Shown piece after piece: positions 8,342 to 16,483 of a stretch of 22,455 nucleotides of DNA. The stretch covers positions 40,523-62,977 of the forward strand of contig DLQW01000069.1 of the NCBI GenBank assembly GCA_002474405.1. Direction: 5' to 3'. This stretch comes from Christensenella sp. UBA7597. GTDB taxonomy: Bacteria > Bacillota > Clostridia > Christensenellales > Borkfalkiaceae. Below the pieces are notes generated by a model. That model did not search any database. It was not told the origin of the DNA and saw only the letters and a program-made list of their open reading frames with translations. A program made the translations under genes and the position numbers. Positions within the stretch are counted from its first letter, which is position 1, and each line of letters starts with the position of its first letter.

Positions 8342-10006
8342 TCAGCCGATAAACGAAGCGAACATTTTTTCGTAATCGGTTTTATTGTGATACGCCTGAA
8401 TTTTTTCCATATACCCTTTTACGGTAAGGTCGGCTTTGTTTTCGAATACTTTCGCCACGAATTCGCTGCCGAGTCCTTTGTTCATGAAAATTTCGTTGAA
8501 ATATTTTTCCTGCGAAACAAAGCAGGGGTTGGAAGACGCCGCGGGCGCGAAAATTTCGCTGTTCTGGTACAGGTTGTACAGGCTGTTTCCGTAAGCCGTC
8601 AGTTTCGTTTCGTCGCCGAGGTCGAATTCGTACGGCTTCTGGCAATCGGTAAGCTTCGCGTATTCGCGCAACATTTCGTCGGAATGAAGGAAGCGGATAA
8701 AATCTTTCGCCGCTTCTTTCTGCGCGGCGCCCGCTTTCGCGTTTACCATGCACATGGATTTCTGCGAATCTTTGATGCTGCTTGCGCCGAGTTTGCTTTC
8801 GTCCGCTTTCGGGAACGGCATCATGCCGAAACTGCGGTGCGCTTTATCGGCGCTTTCGCCTTTTTCTTCCACAATCAGTTTAAAGTAATCCGCCGCTTCG
8901 TTGTACCACCACGCGCCGTTGAACATCATGCCGATTTTCTGATAGGTTTTTCCGCCTACCGTCTGTCCGCCGAAGAGGAAATCGCGCTCGGAATCGAGGT
9001 GCGAATAATTGCCGTTGGAAGAACTTTCGGATACATATCCCGAAGAAATCAGCTTTTTCGCGAACGTAAGCGCATAATACGTGCCCTCGTTCAGAAATAA
9101 TTTGTAGCCGTTCGAATTGTTCAGCGTAATTTCCGAAAGCGTTACGCCGTTATCCGATATGTCGTTTAAAGAATCGATCACTTTTACCGTGCCGCTTAAA
9201 GACATATAATTTTTCATCGTCTCCGCGCCCGCGACGTCGGTGGCGAGGGAATACAACGTCTGGTTTACGTAATCGAGCGTTTTGCCCGTCCACACAAGCG
9301 GCGTAATGCCTTTTTCTTTCATTTTATCGCACAGGCGGTAAAATTCTTCGAACGTGCGGGGGAGTCCGTCGTCGTACGTGCCTTCTTTGCCGTCCGGTCC
9401 CGCGCCTTTTTTCGCCGCGGAGGAGGTAACGAAGTTATTATCTTCCCCGAAATACAGGTTTTCCGCTTCGAAAAGTTCCGTGTTGTACACAATGCCGTAA
9501 TTGCCGATGTTGTAGGGCACGGCGTAATATTTTCCGCCGCGATACACTTCGGCGTTGTATTGCGTAAACATTTTATCGGAAATGCTCTTTTCTTCTCCGA
9601 ATTCCGTCAGCGGCGTTTCCACGGCTTCGCTGATATCTTCGATAAGCTTTTTTCTGATCAGCGTTTCGTAGTTGACCGATTCGGAAAAATACACGTCGCG
9701 TTTGCCTTGCGCGATGTTGGTTTCAAGGTTGGTCAGCCCGTGGTATTCGTGGTCGGTGTGTTCGGAAACCTGTATGCCGCGCTTGCCTGTTTCGTATACC
9801 TTGTCCTTGAATTTTTCTTCGAATTTCGCGATGGCGGAAGTCAGCCATTCTTTTCCGTAACCGCCGTCTACGTTTCCTACGGTAAGTTGCGTTTTGCTCT
9901 CGTCCGTAGGGCGGGAATCCGCGTTGTTGCTGCCGCGGCACGCCGCCGCGCCGACGGCAAAGCCGATGCAAAGCGTTAAGCCGACCATTCTTTTGATGTT
10001 TCTCAT
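8342..10006 (-). CDS. Extracellular sugar-binding lipoprotein of ABC importer
   Basis: Solute-binding protein of 554 aa, longer than the usual 400-450 aa of the MalE-type family. The signal MRNIKRMVGLTLCIGFAVG ends in AAC, giving lipidated Cys23. Family marks include GKYYAVPYNIGNYGIVYNTELF, FEEFYRLCDKMKEKGITPL, and GMMFNGAWWYNEA near the hinge. An insert KKGAGPDGKEGTYDDGLP resembles a calcium-loop-like turn. Together with the two permeases it forms a CUT1 importer; the ligand is unknown but is probably an oligosaccharide. The start at 10006 fits the signal peptide and has AAAGGA upstream. The frame continues to 10087 with no signal-like sequence. Confidence 0.9.
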   Translation of the reverse strand: MRNIKRMVGLTLCIGFAVGAAACRGSNNADSRPTDESKTQLTVGNVDGGYGKEWLTSAIAKFEEKFKDKVYETGKRGIQVSEHTDHEYHGLTNLETNIAQGKRDVYFSESVNYETLIRKKLIEDISEAVETPLTEFGEEKSISDKMFTQYNAEVYRGGKYYAVPYNIGNYGIVYNTELFEAENLYFGEDNNFVTSSAAKKGAGPDGKEGTYDDGLPRTFEEFYRLCDKMKEKGITPLVWTGKTLDYVNQTLYSLATDVAGAETMKNYMSLSGTVKVIDSLNDISDNGVTLSEITLNNSNGYKLFLNEGTYYALTFAKKLISSGYVSESSSNGNYSHLDSERDFLFGGQTVGGKTYQKIGMMFNGAWWYNEAADYFKLIVEEKGESADKAHRSFGMMPFPKADESKLGASSIKDSQKSMCMVNAKAGAAQKEAAKDFIRFLHSDEMLREYAKLTDCQKPYEFDLGDETKLTAYGNSLYNLYQNSEIFAPAASSNPCFVSQEKYFNEIFMNKGLGSEFVAKVFENKADLTVKGYMEKIQAYHNKTDYEKMFASFIG

Positions 10007-10062
10007 TTTTTCCTTTACTCCTTGTCTTATTTTTAAAATTTGTTTTTTGCTTGTTTCCGCGT

Positions 10063-12132
10063 TTATTGTTTTTTGTTTATCAGGCACGGCGCGAATAAAC
10101 CTCCCTGTACCGATCTGCCCCGGAATTTCGGGATAGGCAACGTGCCTTCGTCGGTATCGAACCAGTCGGAAAATACGTATTTTTCGGGCGTGTTCTGTAA
10201 AAAGTCGTAAATACAGGCGAAGATTTTATCGGAAAAGTCTTTGTCGCCGGAAATCGCCGCAATCCATGCCATCCAGTCGCTTTTCCCATATGCCGCGCGG
10301 CAATCGAGGGGCAGTCCGAAACGGCGGAATTCCTTTTTATACCGCGCCACTTCGGCTTGAATCAGCTGCTTTTCAAACAACGGTTCGCCGAGCAGGGCGT
10401 CGATATAAAGATTGTATTTCAGGCTGTATTCTTTTTCCGTGCCGTCGAAAGTCAGCGGCAGAATGCCGTTTTTCCGGTAGGAGAGTATTTCCGCGGCGCG
10501 TTTTTTTGCCAGATTCAGATAGTACGTCTGCTTGTCTTTCAAGCCCTTTCTGCCGCAAAGATACGAAAAGCATTTCAAAGCGAGCGTGGCTTTGACGGCA
10601 AGGTTTACGTTTTTATCGAGGTGCCCCGCAAAATCGTCGGTGCAAAGCTGCGATTCGGGAATCAGCCCCGCGGTATCGAGGTATTCCGCCCATTTTTCAA
10701 GTAAAGCGAAATGCTTGTTCAGGTAGTTATCGTCGGGCTTGTATTTATCCGCAAGCGCCGTTAAAATCAGCATATTTCCGCATTCTTCCACGGGCATCTG
10801 CCTTTCGTAAAGAAAAATATCGGCGTTGCCGTCCTGCGCGTATACGGGCAGAAGCGTGCCTTCTCCTTCCACGCGGTAATCGCTTTCGATTTTTTCTTTG
10901 TTGATGCCGTACCATTGCCCCGTGCAGTGGGGGTATACGCCCGCGTCGTGCGGCGCAAACGGATATTGCCATACGGGCGTTTCTGCAAAATCGAATACGG
11001 GCAGAATCATTCCCCGCACCAGATCGGGGTTGAATTTCAGAAACAGCGGCATCGAAGGGAAAGATACGTCTACGGTGGCGGAACAGCCCGCCGAAGAACA
11101 CTCTTTCGATACGAACAGCAATTCGCCGTTTTTCGTTTCGGCAAGTTTGTGCGCCCCCACGCTCTGGCGGTACGCCGCATATAAAATTTCTTTATAGCAC
11201 GGCGTGTAATCTTCGGCAAGTTCCGCGATTTTTTCGTTCAGATTTGCGCAGATTCCGTCGATTTCCGTCTGGTGCGTTCTGTAATATGCGATCGCGTCGA
11301 AAATCGTGGTTTTGCCGTCTCTGAAAAAATAGCCTTTCAGAAATTCGCCGTAATAATCGAGGGCGACCACGTCGTCGAACGCCGCGTAAAATCTGCCTTC
11401 GGCAACGCGCGCGTTTTTATGAAAATCAAACGCCGCTATGGATTTTTTGCCCGCGCTTTCCGTTTTTCCGCCGAACCGCGGCGCAAAATTTTCTTTGTCG
11501 TCAAACAGCGCAAGATACAATTCGTCGTCGGCAACGTAGGCGCAATGCGGCGCGCTCAGTACGTAATATCCCCAGTCCGCACCGATTTTATCGGCGGTGG
11601 CGGCAAGAAATTTCTGCTCGTCGCGCCCGAATACGGCGTAGGCATAGCCGTCTTTCGCACGGTAGGAATATCCGCGCACCGCGCTTTGCCCGCCGAGCGC
11701 GTTATAGCAGACGTTCCCGCCGAGCGCGAAATAAATCGTTGCGTCTTTCTTTTCTTCCGTTTCGATGCGGTAATTGATTTCGCACACCGGGCAGGAGAGT
11801 ACATCAAGGCGATCGAGCGGCAATGCGGATACGAAACGCAGCGTAAGTTTTACGCCGTCCGCGGAGAAGCGCACGGTGGTGGAGACGGCATCGAAACCGA
11901 CGATTTCCGCGTTCATCGGCGTGCCGTATACGCCCTCGCCGAAGAAAGAATAAATTTTGCCTTTCGCGTGCGTTTTATCGCCGTCCGGGGCGGCGGGCGA
12001 GGCAACTTTTAAATATCCGTACACGGATTTTTCTTCTCCCCACCAGGTTTTTACAAACAAGCGTTTTTCGCGCTTTTCTATCCATAAAGAAAAATACGGG
12101 TCTTTTACAAATAAAGGATATAATGGTAACAT
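10063..12132 (-). CDS. Glutaminase A-like protein (DUF5127/DUF4965), cytoplasmic
   Basis: First gene of the operon, 689 aa, with no signal peptide (MLPLYPLFVKDPYFSLW), so probably intracellular. Family segments are the KDPYFS start, an N-terminal beta-rich DUF5127 region, the DUF4965 core (SKECSSAGCSATVDVSFPSM, FNPDLVRGMILPVFDFA, HDAGVYPHCTGQWYG), and a helical C-terminal domain with DDFAGHLDKNVNLAVKA and KSDWMAWIAA. Named after fungal glutaminase GtaA, bacterial members are frequently found in sugar-use loci, and their real substrates are mostly unknown. A cytoplasmic location beside an importer suggests it processes the imported compound (inference). The ribosome site is weak (GCGGAG about 9 bases upstream of 12132). 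A consensus promoter lies about 70 bases upstream. Confidence 0.85.
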   Translation of the reverse strand: MLPLYPLFVKDPYFSLWIEKREKRLFVKTWWGEEKSVYGYLKVASPAAPDGDKTHAKGKIYSFFGEGVYGTPMNAEIVGFDAVSTTVRFSADGVKLTLRFVSALPLDRLDVLSCPVCEINYRIETEEKKDATIYFALGGNVCYNALGGQSAVRGYSYRAKDGYAYAVFGRDEQKFLAATADKIGADWGYYVLSAPHCAYVADDELYLALFDDKENFAPRFGGKTESAGKKSIAAFDFHKNARVAEGRFYAAFDDVVALDYYGEFLKGYFFRDGKTTIFDAIAYYRTHQTEIDGICANLNEKIAELAEDYTPCYKEILYAAYRQSVGAHKLAETKNGELLFVSKECSSAGCSATVDVSFPSMPLFLKFNPDLVRGMILPVFDFAETPVWQYPFAPHDAGVYPHCTGQWYGINKEKIESDYRVEGEGTLLPVYAQDGNADIFLYERQMPVEECGNMLILTALADKYKPDDNYLNKHFALLEKWAEYLDTAGLIPESQLCTDDFAGHLDKNVNLAVKATLALKCFSYLCGRKGLKDKQTYYLNLAKKRAAEILSYRKNGILPLTFDGTEKEYSLKYNLYIDALLGEPLFEKQLIQAEVARYKKEFRRFGLPLDCRAAYGKSDWMAWIAAISGDKDFSDKIFACIYDFLQNTPEKYVFSDWFDTDEGTLPIPKFRGRSVQGGLFAPCLINKKQ

Positions 12133-12200
12133 TTAACAAAACTCCGCTTCGGCTTCACTTTTTTTATGCCGCAATTTGTGAATTTATCATTTTCATTGAT

Positions 12201-12229
12201 AGTATACAACAGCTTCTGCGGCTTGTCAA
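12201..12229 (-). promoter_or_regulatory. Sigma-A promoter of the sugar operon
   Basis: On the - strand, TTGACA (12229-12224), a 17-bp spacer and TATACT (12206-12201) form a near-perfect housekeeping promoter. Transcription would start near 12194, leaving a leader of about 60 bases before the first gene. Confidence 0.85.
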
Positions 12230-12241
12230 TAGGTAGAAGCT
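12211..12241. promoter_or_regulatory. Candidate operator over the -35 box
   Basis: Inverted repeat AGCTTCT (12211-12217) and AGAAGCT (12235-12241), centred on 12226 within the -35 hexamer, so a bound protein would block RNA polymerase. The half-site core GCTTC/GAAGC recurs at 12146, 12152, 12261 and 12321 in this divergent region. The neighbouring winged-helix regulator is the obvious candidate binder (inference). Confidence 0.5.
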
Positions 12242-12332
12242 TGCGGCTTTTTTGCGTTCTGCTTCATCGGATTTTCAAAATTTTTGGAAAACCTGTCTTT
12301 GGTTCGCTATTTTTTGAAAAGCTTCGTTTTTG

Positions 12333-12361
12333 TTGACTTTTTCTTGGAAATATGGTATATT
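12333..12361 (+). promoter_or_regulatory. Promoter of the divergent regulator
   Basis: TTGACT (12333-12338), a 17-bp spacer and TATATT (12356-12361). The predicted +1 falls at 12367-12369, on the ATG at 12368, so the transcript may be leaderless. Confidence 0.75.
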
Positions 12362-12367
12362 AAACGC

Positions 12368-13324
12368 ATGGAAAATTCATTTTTGCGCGATAAAAGCATG
12401 TGTTATAATATCAATAACGAGCCGTCGGACGAGGCGATTGCCCTGCTCGGAAAAGCCATCGGCAATCGCGAAAGAATCAGGATTTTACGGGCGTTGCAAC
12501 GTTCTCCGCTCAATATTCTCACGCTTGCCGCCGATTTGAATCTGCCCGTCAGCACCGTACACAATCATATAAACGTACTGGAAGAAGCGGGGCTTGTAAC
12601 GGTGAATTACGTGCCCACGAAAAAAGGACACGTTAAAATATGCAACGTGTCCGCTTTGGAAGCGAAAATCGAATTTTTCGTAAACGACAAACCGGACGAA
12701 CGCCGCGAAACGTTTTTTTACGAGATGCCGATAGGGCTTTTTTCCGAATGCGACATCCGCCCGCCGTGCGGCATAGCCACGGCAAGCGACATTTTGCACC
12801 CGGTAGACGATCCGAGGGCGTTTTTTCTTACGGAAAGGATCAACGCGCAACTGATATGGTTCGGCAGCGGCAGCATCAGTTATAATTTCCCGAATTATTT
12901 TTTAAAGGATAAAAGCTATAAGGGGATTTCTTTCCGCTTTGAAATTTGTTCGGAAACGTACTATTTCAATAACGAATGGCCGAGCGACATAACGATTTTT
13001 ATTAACGGGCGTGAACTTCTTACGTTTACTTCTCCCGGAGATTTCGGCGGCAGACGGGGGAAAATCACGCCCGCGTTCTGGGCATCGAATTCCACGCAGT
13101 TCGGTATGCTGAAAAACTTGCTGATCAACGAGCAGGGGGTATATCTCGATAATACGCTTGTGCGAAGCGATATTACGTACGAATCGCTTATGCTCGGCAG
13201 CGAAAATTATATCCGTTTCGGGTTAAAAATCAAAGAGGACGCCGTGCATCGCGGCGGAATGAATTTATTCGGCAAAGAATTCGGGGATTATCCGCAATCG
13301 ATAATCATGACGCTTTTCGAATGA
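12368..13324 (+). CDS. Winged-helix (ArsR-like) transcriptional regulator with C-terminal sensor-like domain
   Basis: DNA-binding regulator of 318 aa. Residues about 20-90 form an ArsR-type winged helix: IGNRERIRILRALQ, then LTLAADLNLPVSTVHNHINV as the helix-turn-helix and LEEAGLVTVN as the wing approach. The remaining 220 residues are beta-rich (FGSGSISYNFPNYF, GISFRFEICSETYYFNNEWP, SDITIFINGREL), which looks like a jelly-roll sugar-sensing domain, though I do not recognise a named family. Divergent placement suggests it controls the sugar operon and itself. Start: the promoter leaves only ATG 12368 or ATG 12398; neither has a clear SD, and 12368 coincides with the predicted +1. The frame further upstream (TTG at 12284) precedes the promoter and is rejected. 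Confidence 0.8.
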   Translation: MENSFLRDKSMCYNINNEPSDEAIALLGKAIGNRERIRILRALQRSPLNILTLAADLNLPVSTVHNHINVLEEAGLVTVNYVPTKKGHVKICNVSALEAKIEFFVNDKPDERRETFFYEMPIGLFSECDIRPPCGIATASDILHPVDDPRAFFLTERINAQLIWFGSGSISYNFPNYFLKDKSYKGISFRFEICSETYYFNNEWPSDITIFINGRELLTFTSPGDFGGRRGKITPAFWASNSTQFGMLKNLLINEQGVYLDNTLVRSDITYESLMLGSENYIRFGLKIKEDAVHRGGMNLFGKEFGDYPQSIIMTLFE

Positions 13325-13434
13325 CGGGGGCAGTCTGTCGTTTGAAAAGCAGATTTCCGCTTCATTACAGGGGGAATATTTTCTGCGGAACAGAGGCGAA
13401 GAATACGAAAGCAGAATTGTTTTTTGTAAAAAAC

Positions 13435-13474
13435 AATCCGGACCGTTTGCCTGACGGCAAACGGTCCGGATTTT
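13435..13474. terminator. Terminator after the regulator
   Basis: A perfect 17-bp stem (arms 13435-13451 and 13456-13472, TGAC loop), with TTTT on the + side and A-rich sequence on the left, so it can act on both strands. It marks the end of the metabolic region. Confidence 0.9.
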
Positions 13475-13481
13475 ATCGATT

Positions 13482-13505
13482 TGGTGCGATCGACAGGAAT
13501 TGAAC
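13482..13505 (-). other. tRNA 3'-end fragment, probable integration (att) scar
   Basis: Read on the - strand, this 24-base stretch is GTTCAATTCC, then TGT, then CGATCGCACCA. It has the T-loop GTTCRA signature, the 3' acceptor strand, a discriminator A and an encoded CCA. The sequence resembles the end of a class II tRNA such as tRNA-Leu. No D-arm, anticodon arm or 5' acceptor follows at 13506-13600, so it is a fragment. Tyrosine-recombinase elements in tRNA genes leave such a 3' duplicate at their distal end. By orientation, the intact tRNA would lie to the right of the window on the - strand. Confidence 0.65.
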
Positions 13506-13799
13506 ATTTGTTCGTGTTTCTTGCGAGCCTTTTGCTTTCAAGGAATTTCTTTATGCGCTTTCCAAATCACCGTCAATTTGTTGCGTGTTTCGTATAAAAA
13601 GATTGTATTGCTGGAAATCCGAAAATTTTTTGATCTGCAAGTTTTTTGTTGTTTGAAAAACAAAATATAACGTCAAATTTTGAGAAAATGTAGATTCTGA
13701 AAAAATAAAAAGCGTTTAAAATTTGTAAAATACAGCGTTGTTTTTGTGTCATTAGTTCAAGTGGATTTATATTTTTTTAATGTATTCTGCATAAAGCTA
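13506..13799. other. AT-rich gap without a recognisable gene
   Basis: About 290 bases between the tRNA fragment and the Fic promoter. Base composition drops sharply here compared with the left part. There is no supported reading frame, RNA gene or strong hairpin. A GAAC-ATTT-GTTC palindrome at 13502-13513 overlaps the tRNA-derived sequence but has no promoter beside it. Confidence 0.6.
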
Positions 13800-13890
13800 T
13801 AAAATAATATGCAGATAATTGTTTGTTTTATGTTGACATTTTGCATATTTTTGGATATAATATATGCAGAAAGCGGAGGTGAATAGTGCA
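13800..13890 (+). repeat. Repeat A, copy 1 (fic promoter and operator-like repeats)
   Basis: It shares 31 identical bases (13800-13830) and a further diverged 60 bases with 17924-18014. It contains ATATGCAGA-type half-sites at 13808 and 13862 and the opposing TGCATAT at 13842. The last two form an inverted repeat around the -10 box. Such an arrangement fits autoregulation by a DNA-binding product, for example the helix-turn-helix tail of the Fic protein (inference). Confidence 0.8.
13833..13861 (+). promoter_or_regulatory. Consensus promoter of fic
   Basis: TTGACA (13833-13838), exactly 17 bp, then TATAAT (13856-13861): both hexamers are full sigma-A consensus. An inverted repeat TGCATAT/ATATGCA covers the -10. 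Confidence 0.9.
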
Positions 13891-14935
13891 TAAATTCGAT
13901 TATTCCTTTTTGAAAAACGGTTGTGTTTCCGGTAAGGTTATCAATATGGCGGCAAGTATTTATTCGCTTAAAACGATGGCAAACATCAGAAAAGAAGATC
14001 ATTTGAAGATTTTTACCGAACTTGAAAAAATCGCAAAAATTCAATCGGTAAAGAGTTCAAATGCCATTGAGGGAATTGTAACGAGCGACGAGCGTATTAA
14101 AGCCATTGTAACGCAAAGTAGTGCGCCGCTTAATCACAATGAGGCGGAGATTGCAGGATACCGCGATGCATTGAATGAAATTCATACGAACAATCAATAT
14201 ATCGGTTTTAACGAACAAGATGTTTTGCGTTTGCACGAAGTGTTATTGTCCGCCACAGGTTTTGAGTACGGCGGCAAGTACAAAGATTTTGATAATGCAA
14301 TTATTGAAGTCGATTCGGACGGGAACAGGACGGTACGGTTTGCGCCAACACCGGCAAATCAAACGAAACGTGCGATGGAGCAACTTTTTCTGGCATATAT
14401 GGAAGCCGTAAACGATTCTGACATAAATCAACTCGTGCTTATTCCGTGCGTTATTCTCGATTTTTTGTGTATACACCCGTTTCGTGACGGAAATGGAAGA
14501 ATGTCGAGATTGGTTTCATTGTTGTTATTGTATAAAAACGGATTCGACGCAGGTAAATATGTTTCTTTTGAGGAACAAATCAATAAGTATAAAGGCTATT
14601 ATTATGAGGCGTTACGTCTTTCTTCAATAGGTTGGCACGAAAACGAAAACAATTATATGCCGTTTATTGAAAACTTTTTGTCGACTCTTTATATGTGTTA
14701 TAAAGAGCTGGATAAGCGGTTTGCGGTGGTAAACGAAAAAAAGATTTTGAAATCGGCAAGAATAGAAGCCACCGTTCTCAATAGTCTTGCACCTATTTCC
14801 AAAAAGGAAATATGCGAAATCTTGCCGGACGTAAGTCCTACAACGATAGAGATGGTTCTCGGAAAAATGGTAAAAAACGGACAAATCGACAAAATAGGAT
14901 CGACAAAAAATATAAAATATATTCGCAATAAATAA
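13886..14935 (+). CDS. Fic/DOC family protein (AMPylator type) with C-terminal winged helix
   Basis: A Fic protein of 349 aa. The family transfers AMP (sometimes other nucleotidyl groups) to target protein hydroxyls. The catalytic motif HPFRDGNGR is at residues 197-205, with His197 as general base. The flap GGKYKDFDNAI is near residue 129. An inhibitory helix motif SNAIEG (S58 xxx E62 G63) lies before the Fic core, as in class II Fic proteins that restrain themselves, so no separate antitoxin is expected. The C-terminal 70 residues (ISKKEICEILPDVSPTTIEM onward) look like a winged helix. Start GTG 13886 has GGAGG 6 bases upstream, after a consensus promoter. Its flanks are duplicated at 17924-18032 without the gene. 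Confidence 0.92.
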   Translation: MHKFDYSFLKNGCVSGKVINMAASIYSLKTMANIRKEDHLKIFTELEKIAKIQSVKSSNAIEGIVTSDERIKAIVTQSSAPLNHNEAEIAGYRDALNEIHTNNQYIGFNEQDVLRLHEVLLSATGFEYGGKYKDFDNAIIEVDSDGNRTVRFAPTPANQTKRAMEQLFLAYMEAVNDSDINQLVLIPCVILDFLCIHPFRDGNGRMSRLVSLLLLYKNGFDAGKYVSFEEQINKYKGYYYEALRLSSIGWHENENNYMPFIENFLSTLYMCYKELDKRFAVVNEKKILKSARIEATVLNSLAPISKKEICEILPDVSPTTIEMVLGKMVKNGQIDKIGSTKNIKYIRNK

Positions 14936-14939
14936 ATGT

Positions 14940-14961
14940 TGCAGTATTTATGCAAGGCAAA
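14940..14961 (+). repeat. Repeat B, copy 1
   Basis: 22 bases starting TGCAGTATTTATGCAAGG lie 4 bases after the fic stop and recur with one mismatch at 18011-18032. In the second copy they are fused directly to repeat A. Confidence 0.75.
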
Positions 14962-15020
14962 AAATGCTTGTGATTGTTGGATAAAATTTGCAATCGGTAT
15001 AAGTTGAATATAGAAAAAAA

Positions 15021-15059
15021 CCGCGTTTCTGCTGTTTTTGGCAGAAATGCGGCATTTTT
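15021..15059 (+). terminator. Terminator after fic (repeat C, copy 1)
   Basis: A 12-bp stem (CCGCGTTTCTGC with GCAGAAATGCGG, one G-T pair; arms 15021-15032 and 15041-15052), 8-base loop, then TTTTT. Twenty-six bases (15027-15052) are identical to 19063-19088. Confidence 0.8.
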
Positions 15060-15162
15060 ATAGTCAAGTTGGGCAGTCTGGGTTATAAAGACTTATAGAA
15101 TTTAATATTTTTCGGAAAATTTTTATAAAAACAATAAAAGTTTTCCCGTTTCGGAAAATTTA

Positions 15163-15191
15163 TTGACAAATCAAAAAATGTTTGCTATAAT
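15163..15191 (+). promoter_or_regulatory. Consensus promoter of the first ATPase gene
   Basis: TTGACA (15163-15168), 17 bp, TATAAT (15186-15191). The downstream SD AAGGAG is at 15207-15212. Confidence 0.9.
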
Positions 15192-15219
15192 AGATACAAA
15201 ATCAATAAGGAGACTTGAT

Positions 15220-16443
15220 ATGGTTGAGCGCAAGGAATATTTAAAAAAACTCATAGCGTGGAAAGACGAACAAGTTATAAAAGTTGTTACGGGGATACGG
15301 CGTTGCGGAAAATCTACCTTGTTAGAATTATATAAGAACTATTTGCGCAATAACGGCGTTACGGAAGATCGTATAGTAACGGTCAATTTTGAGGAACTTG
15401 AAAACGAATGGCTGCTTGATTATAAAGCGTTATATGATTATCTCGTAAAAAAACTTGATAAAAACGATACGACTTATATCTTTTTGGACGAAATACAAAA
15501 GGTGAGCGGTTTTGAAAAAGTTGTTGACAGTCTGTATGTTAAAAAGGGAGTAGACGTATATATCACGGGTTCAAATTCGTATTTACTGTCGAGCGAACTT
15601 GCAACGTTGCTTTCGGGAAGGTATATCGAAATAAAAATGTTGCCGTTTTCTTTCAAAGAATATGCGGAAGTAAAGCAGAGCGCGGATAAAGATAAATTGT
15701 TTGCCGAGTATATGAGACAAGGTTCTTTTCCGTATGTTGCAACAATGAGAGACGGTGAAGAAAAAATAGATTCGTATATAGAAGGCATATACAACACGGT
15801 TATTGTAAAAGATATAGAAGAACGTCAGAATCGCAAAGAAAAAGATCCCGCAAAAAGAAAAATAACCGATATAGCGTTGTTAAAAAATATAGCAAAGTAT
15901 TTGGCAAGCGTAATCGGAAGTCCAGTATCGGTCAAGAATATAACGGATTACATCGTTTCAGTGGGGCGGAAAGTATCGCAAAACACGGTCGATGATTATA
16001 TAGATGCTTTGACGGAAGCGTTTATATATTATCCCGTTGAACGTTATGATATAAGCGGAAAACAGATATTAAAGCAAAGCGTAAAGTATTATGTAGTAGA
16101 TTTAGGGTTACGAAGATATTTATTACCGAAACGCGAGTACGATTTGGGGTATTCGTTGGAAAATCTCGTATATCTTGAACTTATTCGCAGAGGGTATAAT
16201 GTAACGGTAGGAAAAGTCGGAACGACGGAAGTCGATTTTGTTGCGCGAAAAAACGAGATAACGCAATATATACAGGTTTCCGCTTCTTTGACAGATGAAA
16301 AAACTTTTGACAGAGAAATGTTTCCGCTTCGCGCAATAAAAGATAACTATCCGAAAACTATATTAACTTTGGATAAGTTTACGCTCGGAAATTATGAGGG
16401 GATAGAAGTGCAGAGCGCAATCGATTGGTTTTTAAAAGATTGA
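15220..16443 (+). CDS. AAA ATPase with C-terminal DUF4143 domain
   Basis: ATP-binding protein of 407 aa, of the AAA_14/DUF4143 family. Walker A is GIRRCGKST (residues 25-33) and Walker B is YIFLDEIQ (86-93). DUF4143 spans roughly residues 190-330, followed by a degenerate PD-(D/E)XK-like tail, TEVDFVARKNEITQYIQVS, where the catalytic E-x-K is replaced by QVS. The cellular role of this family is not established; members are patchily distributed and common in accessory DNA. Start 15220 is fixed by AAGGAG 7 bases upstream; the frame to 15163 is inside the promoter. A monocistronic unit is likely, since the next gene has its own promoter. Confidence 0.9.
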   Translation: MVERKEYLKKLIAWKDEQVIKVVTGIRRCGKSTLLELYKNYLRNNGVTEDRIVTVNFEELENEWLLDYKALYDYLVKKLDKNDTTYIFLDEIQKVSGFEKVVDSLYVKKGVDVYITGSNSYLLSSELATLLSGRYIEIKMLPFSFKEYAEVKQSADKDKLFAEYMRQGSFPYVATMRDGEEKIDSYIEGIYNTVIVKDIEERQNRKEKDPAKRKITDIALLKNIAKYLASVIGSPVSVKNITDYIVSVGRKVSQNTVDDYIDALTEAFIYYPVERYDISGKQILKQSVKYYVVDLGLRRYLLPKREYDLGYSLENLVYLELIRRGYNVTVGKVGTTEVDFVARKNEITQYIQVSASLTDEKTFDREMFPLRAIKDNYPKTILTLDKFTLGNYEGIEVQSAIDWFLKD

Positions 16444-16483
16444 TTGCGAAGTCGAGAGATAAGACAAAAAATTTATAAAAAAT

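Noticed and set aside
11272-12012. 246-codon frame on + inside the GtaA-like gene
   Set aside because: Antisense shadow in G+C-rich coding DNA; composition is Arg/Phe-biased and no motif is present.
13502-13513. GAAC-ATTT-GTTC, a second SOS-box-like palindrome
   Set aside because: Half of it is the tRNA T-loop sequence, and no promoter is adjacent on either strand; probably chance.
13757-14044. 95-codon frame on - over the start of fic
   Set aside because: Shadow of the fic gene and its promoter; no ribosome site.
15163-15219. Earlier start (TTG 15163) for the first ATPase
   Set aside because: Those codons are the promoter itself; SD AAGGAG at 15207 points to ATG 15220.
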